Source of the DNA: Pseudooceanicola nitratireducens
GTDB lineage: Bacteria > Pseudomonadota > Alphaproteobacteria > Rhodobacterales > Rhodobacteraceae
NCBI RefSeq assembly: GCF_900109195.1
Contig: NZ_FNZG01000002.1
Span: 192,126-256,125, forward strand
Length of the DNA stretch: 64,000 nt
Direction of reading: 5' to 3'
Shown: positions 1-7,947 of the stretch, in pieces
Numbering within the stretch: position 1 is the stretch's first letter
Layout: the number at the start of each line of letters is the position of its first letter
Translations under genes and position numbers: made by a program
Notes under the pieces: generated by a model
The model's database searches: none
The model's input: the letters and a program-made list of their open reading frames with translations, nothing else
Told to the model about the DNA's origin: nothing

Positions 1-1182
1 GGAATCGCGCCCGGCCCGGTCTTTGCCCCGATGACCCTGCCTGGAGAGGTGGTGAGTGGAACCCTGAACGGCCAGCGGCTGGATCAGGTGCGGATCGTCA
101 CGCCCTCGTCCGATCGGGTTGCCGCGCCCTGCCGGCATTTCAAGACCTGCGGCGGCTGCCAGGTGCAGCACGCCAGCGACGGCTTTGTCGAACATTGGAA
201 GGCCGGGATCGTGCGCGAAGCGCTGCGCGCCCAGGGGATCGAGGCCGAGATCGCCGGGGTCGAGACCTCTCCGCCCAAGTCGCGCCGCCGCGCGGGTCTG
301 TCGGCGCGGCGCACGAAAAAGGGCGCGATGGCGGGCTTTCATGGCCGCGCCTCTGGCACCATCGTGGAAATCCCCGACTGTCAGCTGCTGCACCCGGATC
401 TGATCGCCGCCCTGCCCGTGGCCGAGGCGCTGGCCGTCGCCGGTGGATCGCGCAAGGGTGAGCTGAACGTGTCCGTCACCCTGTCGGACGGCGGGCTGGA
501 CGTGGCGGTGCGCGATGGCAAGCCGCTGGACCGCGATCTTGAGGTCGCGCTGGCCCAGCAGGCCGAGGCGCTGGATCTGGCGCGGCTGTCCTGGGACGGT
601 GAGGTCATCGCGATGCGCCGCGCGCCCGGTCAGATCTTTGGCCCCGCCCGCGTCGTGCCGCCGCCGGGGGCCTTTCTTCAGGCGACACCCCAGGGCGAAG
701 CCGCGCTGCTGCGTGCCGTGACGGAAATCACCGAAGGGGCCGCGAGGATCGCGGACCTGTTCGCCGGCTGTGGCACCTTTGCCCTGCCGCTGGCCCGCCG
801 GGCCGAGGTTCTGGCCGTGGAAGGCGACCGCGCCATGATCGCCGCGCTGGATCGCGGCTGGCGCGAGGCGCAGGGCCTGAAACGGGTCGAGGGCGTGACC
901 CGCGATCTGTTCCGAAACCCCCTTCTTCGGGACGAATTCAAGGGCATCGACGCCGTGGTCATCGACCCGCCCCGCGCCGGGGCCGAAGCGCAGGTGACCG
1001 AACTGGCCGAGGCCCGCGTGCCGGTGATTGCCCATGTGTCCTGCAACCCCGTGACCTTCGCCCGGGATGCCGCGCGGCTGATCGCGGCGGGATACGCCAT
1101 GGGGCCGGTCCGGGTTGTCGATCAGTTCCGCTGGTCGAGCCACGTGGAGCTGGTGGCGGGCTTCCGCCTCACATCAGCGTGA
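1..1182 (+). CDS. 23S rRNA/tRNA uracil-C5 methyltransferase (RlmD/TrmA family), 5' end outside window
   Basis: Class I SAM-dependent RNA methyltransferase that puts a methyl group on C5 of a uridine. The reading frame is open to base 1 and the residues before the first ATG (base 31) look like the end of a TRAM domain, so the gene begins upstream and is truncated by the window. Visible elements in order: an iron-sulfur cysteine cluster CRHFKTCGGC (about bases 127-156) with a further Cys in IPDCQLLHP; SAM motif I DLFAGCGTFALPLA; the VIDPPRAGA motif; the nucleophilic Cys in VSCNPVTFARDA; and a C-terminal SSHVELV carrying the general-base Glu. All catalytic elements of the family are present. I cannot tell RlmC/RlmD-type from TrmA-type specificity from sequence alone. 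Confidence 0.88.
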   Translation, partial: GIAPGPVFAPMTLPGEVVSGTLNGQRLDQVRIVTPSSDRVAAPCRHFKTCGGCQVQHASDGFVEHWKAGIVREALRAQGIEAEIAGVETSPPKSRRRAGLSARRTKKGAMAGFHGRASGTIVEIPDCQLLHPDLIAALPVAEALAVAGGSRKGELNVSVTLSDGGLDVAVRDGKPLDRDLEVALAQQAEALDLARLSWDGEVIAMRRAPGQIFGPARVVPPPGAFLQATPQGEAALLRAVTEITEGAARIADLFAGCGTFALPLARRAEVLAVEGDRAMIAALDRGWREAQGLKRVEGVTRDLFRNPLLRDEFKGIDAVVIDPPRAGAEAQVTELAEARVPVIAHVSCNPVTFARDAARLIAAGYAMGPVRVVDQFRWSSHVELVAGFRLTSA

Positions 1183-1250
1183 GCGGCAACGCCGCGCTAC
1201 CGTGACGCCCGCGTTTTCGGTATAAGGCCGAAAAAAACGAGGCAGTGTTC

Positions 1251-1751
1251 ATGCGTATTCTTTCTATCGTGCTGATGCTCGGGCTGATGCTGGGCCTGGC
1301 CAGCTGCGGGTCGTCGAAGTTCGGCACCTATCGCGGCCCCGAGGTGACCCGGGTTCTGGTCTACAAGGCCGACCGCAAGATGTACCTGATGCACCATGAA
1401 AAGGTGCTGAAAAGCTACGACATCTCGCTTGGGTTCGCGCCGGTCGGGCACAAGCAGTTCGAAGGCGACGGCAAGACCCCCGAAGGCACCTATCGGATCG
1501 ACCGCCGCAACCCGAACAGCGAATTCCACCTGTCGGTCGGGATCAGCTATCCCAACACCAACGATGTGGCCTTTGCGGCCTCTCAGGGGAAAAGCGCGGG
1601 CGGCGACATCTTCATCCACGGCTATCCCGAACGGTTCAAGAAGGCCCCGGTGCCGGACTGGACGGCGGGCTGCATCGCGGTGAAGGACAAGGAGATCGAG
1701 GAGATCTACGCCATGGTCCGCGACGGCGCGATCGTGACGATCTATCCCTGA
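1251..1751 (+). CDS. L,D-transpeptidase (YkuD) lipoprotein
   Basis: A 166-residue YkuD-domain protein likely to cross-link or modify peptidoglycan from the periplasmic face of a membrane. The N-terminus is a lipoprotein signal (hydrophobic run ending in LASC, lipid-accepting Cys near residue 19). The catalytic segment is IHGYPE followed by WTAGCIAVKD, the usual His...Gly-Cys arrangement. I start at ATG 1251 because GAGG lies 8 bases upstream; an in-frame GTG at 1245 is too close to it. It is followed at once by a strong terminator, so it is probably a single-gene unit. It is one of three YkuD genes in the window. Confidence 0.85.
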   Translation: MRILSIVLMLGLMLGLASCGSSKFGTYRGPEVTRVLVYKADRKMYLMHHEKVLKSYDISLGFAPVGHKQFEGDGKTPEGTYRIDRRNPNSEFHLSVGISYPNTNDVAFAASQGKSAGGDIFIHGYPERFKKAPVPDWTAGCIAVKDKEIEEIYAMVRDGAIVTIYP

Positions 1752-1773
1752 TCGGATCCCACAATTCAGACAA

Positions 1774-1806
1774 AAAAAACAGGCCGGGGTTCGGCCTGTT
1801 TTTTGT
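1774..1806. terminator. Bidirectional intrinsic terminator
   Basis: An A-run, a stem ACAGGCCG/CGGCCTGT with a short loop, then a T-run. It sits between the convergent L,D-transpeptidase and CAP-domain genes and can serve both strands. Confidence 0.85.
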
Positions 1807-1831
1807 TATTTTTCAATTGGTTGGGCCGGGT

Positions 1832-2380
1832 TTACATGCCCGGCTGGCCCGCGCTCATCGAGCCCATGATCATGGTCCACCAGATCTTGCCGTTGTTTTC
1901 CTGGTACCAGGCAAAGCCCATGTCGGTGGCACGGCGGTCCAGGATCACGCGGCGGGTGTCGTCCTGATCCATCCAGGCCGACAGGGTCTCAAGCTCGGTC
2001 TCATAGGTTTCCGAGATGTTTTCACCGATCAGCAGGCCCGCGTATCCGACGCGCTGCACCCGGTCGATGGGCGAAGACCCGTCGGACCCGAAGTGCCAAG
2101 GGCGGTTCTGGCGCGACATGTCCTGCGCATGGGTGGCGGCGGCGGCGGTCAGGCGGTTGTCCAGCTGAACCGGCGCGGCCCCGGATGCGGCGCGCAGGGC
2201 GTTCACAGAATCCAGGATCTCGTAGGGGATCTTGGCCTTGCCGTTTGCCGGGATGCGATAGAGTTTCGGCAGGGGTTTTCCATCCGCGGCCAGGCGCGGC
2301 GGATTCGAGCTGACCGGCACCGCGGGGGTACAGGCCTGAAGGGCGATCAGCGTCGAGGCAATCAAAAAGGCAAACCGCAT
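1832..2380 (-). CDS. CAP/SCP-domain lipoprotein
   Basis: A 182-residue secreted CAP (cysteine-rich secretory/antigen 5/PR-1) family protein. I start at base 2380 because this places a lipoprotein signal (MRFAFLIASTLIALQAC) at the N-terminus; the frame is open further upstream but no good ribosome site or signal peptide is seen there. The CAP core is recognisable: VNALRAASGAAPVQLD, a central HAQDM with RPWHFGSDG, IGENI, and a C-terminal WWTMIMGS. Bacterial CAP proteins have no settled function. It converges on the L,D-transpeptidase gene and shares its terminator, within a short cluster of envelope proteins. Confidence 0.8.
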   Translation of the reverse strand: MRFAFLIASTLIALQACTPAVPVSSNPPRLAADGKPLPKLYRIPANGKAKIPYEILDSVNALRAASGAAPVQLDNRLTAAAATHAQDMSRQNRPWHFGSDGSSPIDRVQRVGYAGLLIGENISETYETELETLSAWMDQDDTRRVILDRRATDMGFAWYQENNGKIWWTMIMGSMSAGQPGM

Positions 2381-2570
2381 GGTCGGTAAATCCCGGTCAA
2401 ACATCGTTCGGTTAGGCTTAGCGAAAGCGGCGTGAGGATTCAAACCCACTTCGGCGTGAACACGGGCGTGTTGCCGCCCGATGGAACCAAGTCAACGCGG
2501 ATTGATTTGTTTCTGCGCAGTTTGCCCCATATAGTCAGGTATCCCCAATTCCGATCCATTCAGGTCTGAT

Positions 2571-3191
2571 ATGAGCAGCACTTTCCATTCCCGCCGCGCC
2601 TTCCTGGCCGGCACCGCCGCGACGCTTGCGGCCCCTGCGTTTGCGCAGCAGGCGGACGAATCCCTTTATGCGTCGCCCTTCGAAAATTCCACCGAGGTCG
2701 AGCGCGACCTTGATGAACCGGCGGTCCGCCGCAATATCTCTAGCTTCCGGTCGCTGGACTGGCGGCCCTATTTCTCGAACACGCGCAACGGTGCGATCCT
2801 GGTCGATATCGACAGCCGCGCGCTGCACTACTGGTCCGAGGATCAAAGCGATTACCGCCTGTATCCGACATCCGTTCCGGTCAGCGAAGAACTGACCCGC
2901 CGGGGCCGCACCACGGTGATCCAGAAGGTTGTTAAACCGACCTGGCGCCCGACCCCCGCGATGCGTAAGCGCAACCCGGAATGGCCGTCGGTCGTGGAAG
3001 GCGGTGCGCCGGACAATCCGCTTGGTCCGCTGGCATTGTATCTGGGATGGACCTACTACCGGATCCACGGCACCCACGACACCCGCAAGATCGGGCGCAA
3101 GTCGTCGAACGGGTGCATTGGCCTTTATAATGAACATATCACCCAGCTTTTCGACCTGACCAAGGTCGGAACCCAAGTGTTGCTAATTTGA
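2571..3191 (+). CDS. L,D-transpeptidase (YkuD) with Tat signal
   Basis: A 206-residue YkuD-family enzyme. The N-terminus carries a twin-arginine motif (SRRAFLAG) and a hydrophobic stretch ending APAFAQ, so export by Tat is likely. The catalytic region is YYRIHGTHDTRKIG followed by SSNGCIGLYNEHI, giving the His, Ser and Cys expected for L,D-transpeptidation or for anchoring proteins to peptidoglycan. It follows the CAP gene after about 190 bases on the opposite strand and is separate from the lipoprotein paralogue at 1251-1751, which it resembles only in the catalytic block. Confidence 0.86.
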   Translation: MSSTFHSRRAFLAGTAATLAAPAFAQQADESLYASPFENSTEVERDLDEPAVRRNISSFRSLDWRPYFSNTRNGAILVDIDSRALHYWSEDQSDYRLYPTSVPVSEELTRRGRTTVIQKVVKPTWRPTPAMRKRNPEWPSVVEGGAPDNPLGPLALYLGWTYYRIHGTHDTRKIGRKSSNGCIGLYNEHITQLFDLTKVGTQVLLI

Positions 3192-3333
3192 CGACATCGC
3201 GGCGATGCAGCATGGCGGATGCTTAACAAGCATTTGCAATCGCCAGAATTTGCTGCTTAGAACGAAGTACGAGGTAAGTCTTGGGTGCCGGATAGGTGTG
3301 TTTGCCGTCCGGCGTATATCTGGAGGATACGAT

Positions 3334-3513
3334 ATGAAAAAACTCGTTCTCGCCGCAGCTCTGGCCGCAGCAGCTTCGACCGCAACCGCAGGTTCCTACG
3401 CGGAGCCGGTTGTTGAAGCACCCGTCATCGTCGAAGAAACCGCTTCTTCGTCCGCTGGCATCCTGATCCCGCTGCTGCTGCTGGCCGTCGTGGCCGTTGC
3501 TGCATCGAACTAA
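3334..3513 (+). CDS. Small secreted/membrane protein, 59 residues
   Basis: Not recognised as a named family. A good ribosome site (GGAGGA) lies 6 bases before ATG 3334. The product has a cleavable-looking signal peptide (MKKLVLAAALAAAASTATAG), a short acidic and proline-containing middle, and a C-terminal hydrophobic stretch (ILIPLLLLAVVAVAAS) that could span a membrane. It ends just before a strong terminator and lies downstream of hemH's 3' end on the opposite strand. The longer frame starting near 3205 lacks a ribosome site and signal sequence. The clean start, signal and terminator suggest a real, expressed small gene. Confidence 0.72.
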   Translation: MKKLVLAAALAAAASTATAGSYAEPVVEAPVIVEETASSSAGILIPLLLLAVVAVAASN

Positions 3514-3535
3514 GATCAGCTGATTCAGTTCAGGG

Positions 3536-3566
3536 AAAAGGCGGTGCTTCGGCACCGCCTTTTTTC
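3536..3566 (+). terminator. Intrinsic terminator
   Basis: Stem AAAAGGCGGTGC / GCACCGCCTTTT closed by a TTCG tetraloop and followed by T's. It ends the 59-residue small gene. Confidence 0.88.
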
Positions 3567-3683
3567 GTTTGGGGTCTTCGATATATCGGGATTGCGCGCC
3601 GCCGGGGTGATCCGGGCCGCAGTCCGGCCCGGTCCTTGATCCAACGGTCAGCACCCCAAGGCTGTGCCCAAGGGCTGGACCTG

Positions 3684-4727
3684 TCAGTCCAGCCAGCCCT
3701 TCAGGTTTGCCTCAATCTGCCCGGTAAGCGCGGCGATATGGGCCTCATCGTCGTTCAGGCAGGGAATATAGGTGAATTTTTCACCACCCGCGTGTTCGAA
3801 GCTTTCCTTGATCTCTTCGTTGATCTCTTCCAGCGTTTCGATGCAGTCGGCGCTGAAGGCGGGCGCGATCACGGCGATCTTCTTGTTGCCGGCCTCGGCC
3901 TGGCGCGCGACTTCTTCGACCGTGTAGGGCTGCAGCCAGTCCTCGGGGCCGAATTTCGACTGGAAAGTCGTCATGATGCGATCGTCGGACCAGCCCAGCC
4001 GTTCCTTCAGCAGGCGCGTCGTCTTCTGGCACTGGCAATGGTACGGGTCGCCCTCGGTCAGATAGCGGAACGGCAGACCGTGGTAGGAACAGATCAGTAT
4101 ATCGGGCTGTTCGTCGGCCGCGGCATAGGCGCGTTCCACCGATGCGGCCAGCGCGTCGATATAGGCGGAATCGTCGAAATAGGGCGGCAGGGTGCGGGTC
4201 GCGGGCTGCCACTTTTCCTCCATCAGGGCGCGGAAGAACTGATCGTTGGCGGTTGCGGTCGTGGCCCCGGCATATTGCGGATAAAGCGGGCAGAACAGGA
4301 TCCTGGTGCAGCCCTCGGCCACCATCTTCTGCACCTTCGACTTCGTCGAGGGATTGCCGTAGCGCATGCAGTAATCGACCATGACCTGATCGCCATAGCG
4401 GTCGTGCAGGGCGGTGGTCAGCTTGGCCACCTGCTGTTTGGTGATCGTCATCAGCGGCGATTCATTCGCCTCTTCGTTCCAGATCGACCGGTAGGCCGCG
4501 CCGGATTTGAAGGGGCGGATGGTCAGGACGATGCCCTGCAGGATCGGCTGCCATTTCCACTTGGGATAATCGATCACCCGCTGGTCCGACAGGAATTCGT
4601 TCAGATAGCGGCGCATCGGCCAATAGCTGGTGTCGTCGGGCGTGCCGAGGTTGGCGATCAGCACGCCAACCTTTTCACGGGGGAGTTTCGGGTGATCCGC
4701 GGGGGCATGTGCCGGGCATTCGCTCAT
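3684..4727 (-). CDS. hemH: Ferrochelatase
   Basis: Inserts Fe2+ into protoporphyrin IX, the last step of heme synthesis. The 347-residue product has the family landmarks: VGVLIANLGTPD near the N-terminus, YWPMRRYLNEFLSD, the metal-site histidine in ILICSYHGLPFRYL, the HCQCQKTTRLL segment, and the conserved acidic stretch APAFSADCIETLEEI. Length is normal for alphaproteobacterial ferrochelatases. A ribosome site (AGGGACT) precedes the start. It is transcribed in the same direction as the methyltransferase gene just upstream, with about 50 bases between. Confidence 0.95.
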   Translation of the reverse strand: MSECPAHAPADHPKLPREKVGVLIANLGTPDDTSYWPMRRYLNEFLSDQRVIDYPKWKWQPILQGIVLTIRPFKSGAAYRSIWNEEANESPLMTITKQQVAKLTTALHDRYGDQVMVDYCMRYGNPSTKSKVQKMVAEGCTRILFCPLYPQYAGATTATANDQFFRALMEEKWQPATRTLPPYFDDSAYIDALAASVERAYAAADEQPDILICSYHGLPFRYLTEGDPYHCQCQKTTRLLKERLGWSDDRIMTTFQSKFGPEDWLQPYTVEEVARQAEAGNKKIAVIAPAFSADCIETLEEINEEIKESFEHAGGEKFTYIPCLNDDEAHIAALTGQIEANLKGWLD

Positions 4728-4778
4728 ATTCAGTCCCTTGCTCTTGTTAGACCGGACCTAGCGAGTTCCGGCGCGTCG

Positions 4779-5612
4779 TCAATCCTTCAGGGGCAAATCG
4801 CGCGCATTCAGCGCATCTGCCAGCCGTGTGGTGGCGGACCCGGGGCGCAGCGGCTTGGGCTGGCTGTCGTCGGGGGACCAGCCCGTCAGGGTGACCAGAT
4901 CGAAGGTCGCGGGGATGCGGTGGTCTGCCGACGGGTCGCCATAGGCTTCGGCATAGATCTCGGCGGCGCGCAGCAGCACGCGGGGCCGCGTCGGGTGGCG
5001 CAGGCGCCCCGCCAGGGAGTTGCCTTCGCCCATGTGGCGCAATTCGCGCATAAGGTGCAGGGCAGACGGGTAGGTGGCGGTAAAGGGATGCCCGTCCGCC
5101 ACCGGAAGGGCCAGGCCCGCGCGTTGCAGCAGCCCGCCCATGTCGCGGATCTCGGCCATGGGGGCGACGCGGGGCGACAGGCCGCCGGTGACCTCGGCCT
5201 CGGCCTGGGCGAGGGCGGCACGCAGTTCCGACAGGGTCTGACCGCCGGGGAAGACCGCCAGGAAAAGCCCGTCGGGACGCAGGGCGCGGGCGCATTGGAT
5301 GATCTGGCCCAGGGGATCGTCGGCCCAGTGCAGCGCCATGGCGTGGATCACCAGATCCTGCGTGCCGGGGGTCAGGTCCAGCACCTCGTCATCCGGGATG
5401 ATCCGCGCCGAGGGGCCAAGGGCATTGGCCCATTTCCCGGGGTGGCCGGTGACGATCACCGCGTCCGTGAACGATCTATTAACCATGGCGAGGCGATCCT
5501 GAATGTCCTCGATGGCGAGATCATGCAGAAACAGCGCCTCGTCCCGCGTGCGGGCACGGTTGCGGGCAAGGGCTGTGCGGTCGGTCAGGCGGGGTGGCGC
5601 GGATTGGGTCAT
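4779..5612 (-). CDS. Methyltransferase-like protein (BioC/NDUFAF5 type)
   Basis: A 277-residue protein resembling the BioC/NDUFAF5 branch of SAM-dependent methyltransferases. The later part of the fold is clear (MALHWADDPLGQIIQCARALRPDGLFLAV), and the C-terminus has the family's MRELRHMGEGN and AEIYAEAYGD blocks. The canonical glycine-rich SAM motif I is not obvious: the equivalent position reads VIVTGHPGKWANALG. In eukaryotes NDUFAF5 acts as a complex I assembly hydroxylase rather than a methyltransferase, so the reaction is uncertain. I chose base 5612 as the start by family-like N-terminus (MTQSAPPRLTDRTALARNRAR); upstream in-frame starts exist. It diverges from comF with only 11 bases between start codons. 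Confidence 0.7.
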   Translation of the reverse strand: MTQSAPPRLTDRTALARNRARTRDEALFLHDLAIEDIQDRLAMVNRSFTDAVIVTGHPGKWANALGPSARIIPDDEVLDLTPGTQDLVIHAMALHWADDPLGQIIQCARALRPDGLFLAVFPGGQTLSELRAALAQAEAEVTGGLSPRVAPMAEIRDMGGLLQRAGLALPVADGHPFTATYPSALHLMRELRHMGEGNSLAGRLRHPTRPRVLLRAAEIYAEAYGDPSADHRIPATFDLVTLTGWSPDDSQPKPLRPGSATTRLADALNARDLPLKD

Positions 5613-5623
5613 GGGGGATAGAT

Positions 5624-6358
5624 ATGCGGGCATCACGGGTCGTGCAAACGGCATTGCGGATGATCTATCCGCCGACCTGCCTGGCCTGCGATGCCCGGGT
5701 CGAGACGGAACAGGGCCTGTGTGGTGCCTGCTGGCGCGAGACGCGGTTTGTCAACGCGCATCCCTGTGACGCCTGCGGTGCGCCGCTTGCCGGGGATCAC
5801 GCGGAACCGGGCGAGCTGTGTGACGATTGTCTGCGCGTCGCGCGGCCTTGGGTCGCGGGGCGCACGGCGCTGATCTATGGCGGCACGGGGCGGCGCATCG
5901 TGTTGGGGTTGAAACACGGTGACCGGCTGGACCTGATGGGGCCCGCTGCGCGCTGGATGGCGCGGGCGGGTGGCGATCTGGTGCAGCCCGACATGCTGGT
6001 CACGGCCATCCCGCTGCATTGGCGGCGGCGGGTAAAACGGCGCTACAACCAAAGCGTTGAACTGGGGCGCAGGGTGGCGCGGCTGCTGGATCTGGACTTC
6101 TGCCCCGATGTGCTGATCCGGCCCCGGGCGACGCCGGTGCTGGACGGCAAATCCCCGGCGGATCGCCTGCGCACGCTGGACGGCGCGCTGGTCCTGAACC
6201 CCGCGCGGCAGGGGCTGATCGCCGGGCGGCCGGTGCTTCTGGTCGACGATGTCATGACCTCGGGCGCGACGCTTTCGGTGGCAAGCCGCGCCCTGACGCA
6301 GGGTGGTGCCGCGAATGTGCGGGTCCTGACACTGGCGCGGGCGGTGAAAGAGGCTTAG
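5624..6358 (+). CDS. comF: ComF-type phosphoribosyltransferase
   Basis: A 244-residue ComF family protein, usually linked to competence or DNA processing. It opens with two zinc-binding cysteine pairs (CLACDARVE...CGAC, then CDACGAP...CDDC) and ends with the PRPP-binding loop VLLVDDVMTSGATL, followed by a Type I PRTase C-terminus. ATG 5624 is chosen because GGGGGA lies just ahead of it; a GTG at 5594 would overlap the divergent methyltransferase. The next gene, grxC, follows after 29 bases on the same strand. Confidence 0.88.
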   Translation: MRASRVVQTALRMIYPPTCLACDARVETEQGLCGACWRETRFVNAHPCDACGAPLAGDHAEPGELCDDCLRVARPWVAGRTALIYGGTGRRIVLGLKHGDRLDLMGPAARWMARAGGDLVQPDMLVTAIPLHWRRRVKRRYNQSVELGRRVARLLDLDFCPDVLIRPRATPVLDGKSPADRLRTLDGALVLNPARQGLIAGRPVLLVDDVMTSGATLSVASRALTQGGAANVRVLTLARAVKEA

Positions 6359-6387
6359 GTTCCGGCCAAACAAGGCTGGAGGCCCGG

Positions 6388-6642
6388 ATGAAACCTGTCA
6401 CGATCTACACCACGCCCATCTGCGGATTCTGCGCGGCGGCCAAGCGTCTGCTGGACCAGAAGGGCGTGTCCTACGATGAAATCGACGTGATGCGCGACGC
6501 CGAGAAGAAGCAAGAGATGATGCAGCGCGCCGGTCGTCACACCGTGCCGCAGATCTGGATCGGCGAAACCCACGTGGGCGGCTGCGACGATCTGTATGAT
6601 CTGGAACGCTCGGGCAAGCTTGACCCGATGCTGGCCGCCTGA
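6388..6642 (+). CDS. grxC: Glutaredoxin 3
   Basis: An 84-residue monothiol/dithiol-type glutaredoxin that uses glutathione to reduce disulfides. The active site reads CGFC (residues 11-14) rather than the common CPYC, followed by the TVPQIWIG cis-proline loop and the GGCDDLYDLE glutathione-binding end. Its stop codon overlaps the start of the nitrilase gene (ATGA), so the two are translationally coupled. A monothiol Fe-S Grx would show CGFS; here the second Cys is kept. Confidence 0.93.
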   Translation: MKPVTIYTTPICGFCAAAKRLLDQKGVSYDEIDVMRDAEKKQEMMQRAGRHTVPQIWIGETHVGGCDDLYDLERSGKLDPMLAA

Positions 6643-7475
6643 TGAAGGCCGCGCTGCTTCAGATCACCTCGTCCGATCAGCCGGATGACAACCTGCAGAT
6701 GTTGCGCGGCATGGTCCGTGACGCGGCGGCGCAGGGCGCGGGTTTTGTCCTGACGCCCGAGGTCAGCAACTGCGTCTCGACCAGCCGCAGCCACCAGGAG
6801 GCCGTGCTGGAGCCGGAGAAGGGCAACACCTTCCTCGCCGGGATGATCGAAGAGGCGCGCGCGCAGGGCGTCTGGCTTCTGCTTGGGTCCATCGGGGTGA
6901 AGACCGGCGATGCGGACGGGCGCTTTGCCAACCGGTCCTTCCTGATCTCGCCGCAGGGCGAGATCGCGGGCTGGTACGACAAGATCCACATGTTCGATGT
7001 CGATGTGTCGGAAACGGAAACCTACCGCGAATCCGCCGGGTATCGCCCCGGCGACCGCGCCGTGGTGGCCGACGCGGGCTTTGCCAAGATCGGAATGTCG
7101 ATCTGTTATGACCTGCGGTTTGCGCGGCTGTATCGCGTGCTGGCCCATGCGGGGGCGCAGATCCTGACCATACCGGCCGCCTTTTCACCTGTGACCGGTG
7201 CGGCGCATTGGGAATCGATCCTGCGTGCCCGCGCGATTGAGACCGGGTGTTTCGTCCTGGCCCCGGCGCAATGCGGCACCCATGCCGCCAGCACTGGCAA
7301 ACAACGCAGCACACACGGGCATTCGCTGGTCGTTGCCCCCTGGGGCGAGGTTCTGCTGGACGCCGGCACCGAACCCGGCGTTTATTGCGTCGACCTGGAC
7401 ATGGCCGCCGTGGCCGAGGCGCGACGCCGTGTCCCTTCGCTTACCCACGACCGGGAGTTCACGCTGGACCAATGA
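6642..7475 (+). CDS. Carbon-nitrogen hydrolase (Nit1/omega-amidase type)
   Basis: A 277-residue nitrilase-superfamily amidase. The Glu-Lys-Cys catalytic triad is visible as LTPEVSN, YDKIHMFDVDV and GMSICYDLRF. The sequence around the Cys and the later TGAAHWESILRARAIETGCFVLAPAQ match the Nit1 branch, whose members hydrolyse deaminated glutathione. The gene overlaps grxC by one base (ATGA) and overlaps the MarR gene by four bases, which fits a thiol or glutathione role. Omega-amidase activity on alpha-ketoglutaramate is the alternative. Confidence 0.85.
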   Translation: MKAALLQITSSDQPDDNLQMLRGMVRDAAAQGAGFVLTPEVSNCVSTSRSHQEAVLEPEKGNTFLAGMIEEARAQGVWLLLGSIGVKTGDADGRFANRSFLISPQGEIAGWYDKIHMFDVDVSETETYRESAGYRPGDRAVVADAGFAKIGMSICYDLRFARLYRVLAHAGAQILTIPAAFSPVTGAAHWESILRARAIETGCFVLAPAQCGTHAASTGKQRSTHGHSLVVAPWGEVLLDAGTEPGVYCVDLDMAAVAEARRRVPSLTHDREFTLDQ

Positions 7476-7912
7476 CGGATCCCAGAAATGCCCTTGCCAT
7501 TGCGCTGTTCAGCGAAATCCTGACGGCCGACCAGCTGGTGCGCAACCGGCTGTCGCGGGTGATGCCCAAGGGGATGGAGATTTCGCATTTTTCCGTCCTC
7601 AACCATCTCGCCCATATCGAGAAGGAGAGGACCCCGGCCCAGCTGGCACAGACGTTTCACGTGACGCGCGGGGCGATGACCAACACGCTAAGCCGGCTTG
7701 AGACGGCCGGTTATGTGCATATCCGCCCCGACTGGGACGACGCGCGGCGCAAGATGGTCGGCATCTCGCGGGCGGGGCGTCTGGCGCGGGATACGGCGCT
7801 GGAAGGGATTTCTCCGATGGTGGAAGAGCTGATCGGCGAACTGGGGCCCGACAAGGTGCGGGCGGTGCTGCCGATCCTGCGCGAATTGCGCGGCAAGCTG
7901 GAACAGGATTAG
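7472..7912 (+). CDS. MarR-family transcriptional regulator
   Basis: A 146-residue winged-helix regulator. ATG 7472 overlaps the nitrilase stop (ATGA). The helix-turn-helix is in TPAQLAQTFHVTRGAMTNTLSRLE and the wing contains DWDDARRKMVGISRAG, typical of MarR. No Cys suitable for OhrR-like thiol sensing is present, so a ligand rather than oxidation is the likelier signal. Being the third gene of the grxC-nitrilase unit, it may regulate that unit. Confidence 0.87.
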   Translation: MTDPRNALAIALFSEILTADQLVRNRLSRVMPKGMEISHFSVLNHLAHIEKERTPAQLAQTFHVTRGAMTNTLSRLETAGYVHIRPDWDDARRKMVGISRAGRLARDTALEGISPMVEELIGELGPDKVRAVLPILRELRGKLEQD

Positions 7913-7947
7913 ACCCTGTTCCGCCGTTTCGTGCCTGTTTTCGCGCC

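Noticed and set aside
3636..5621. A 661-residue plus-strand frame across hemH and the methyltransferase
   Set aside because: It runs across two genes with clear families on the other strand and lacks motifs.
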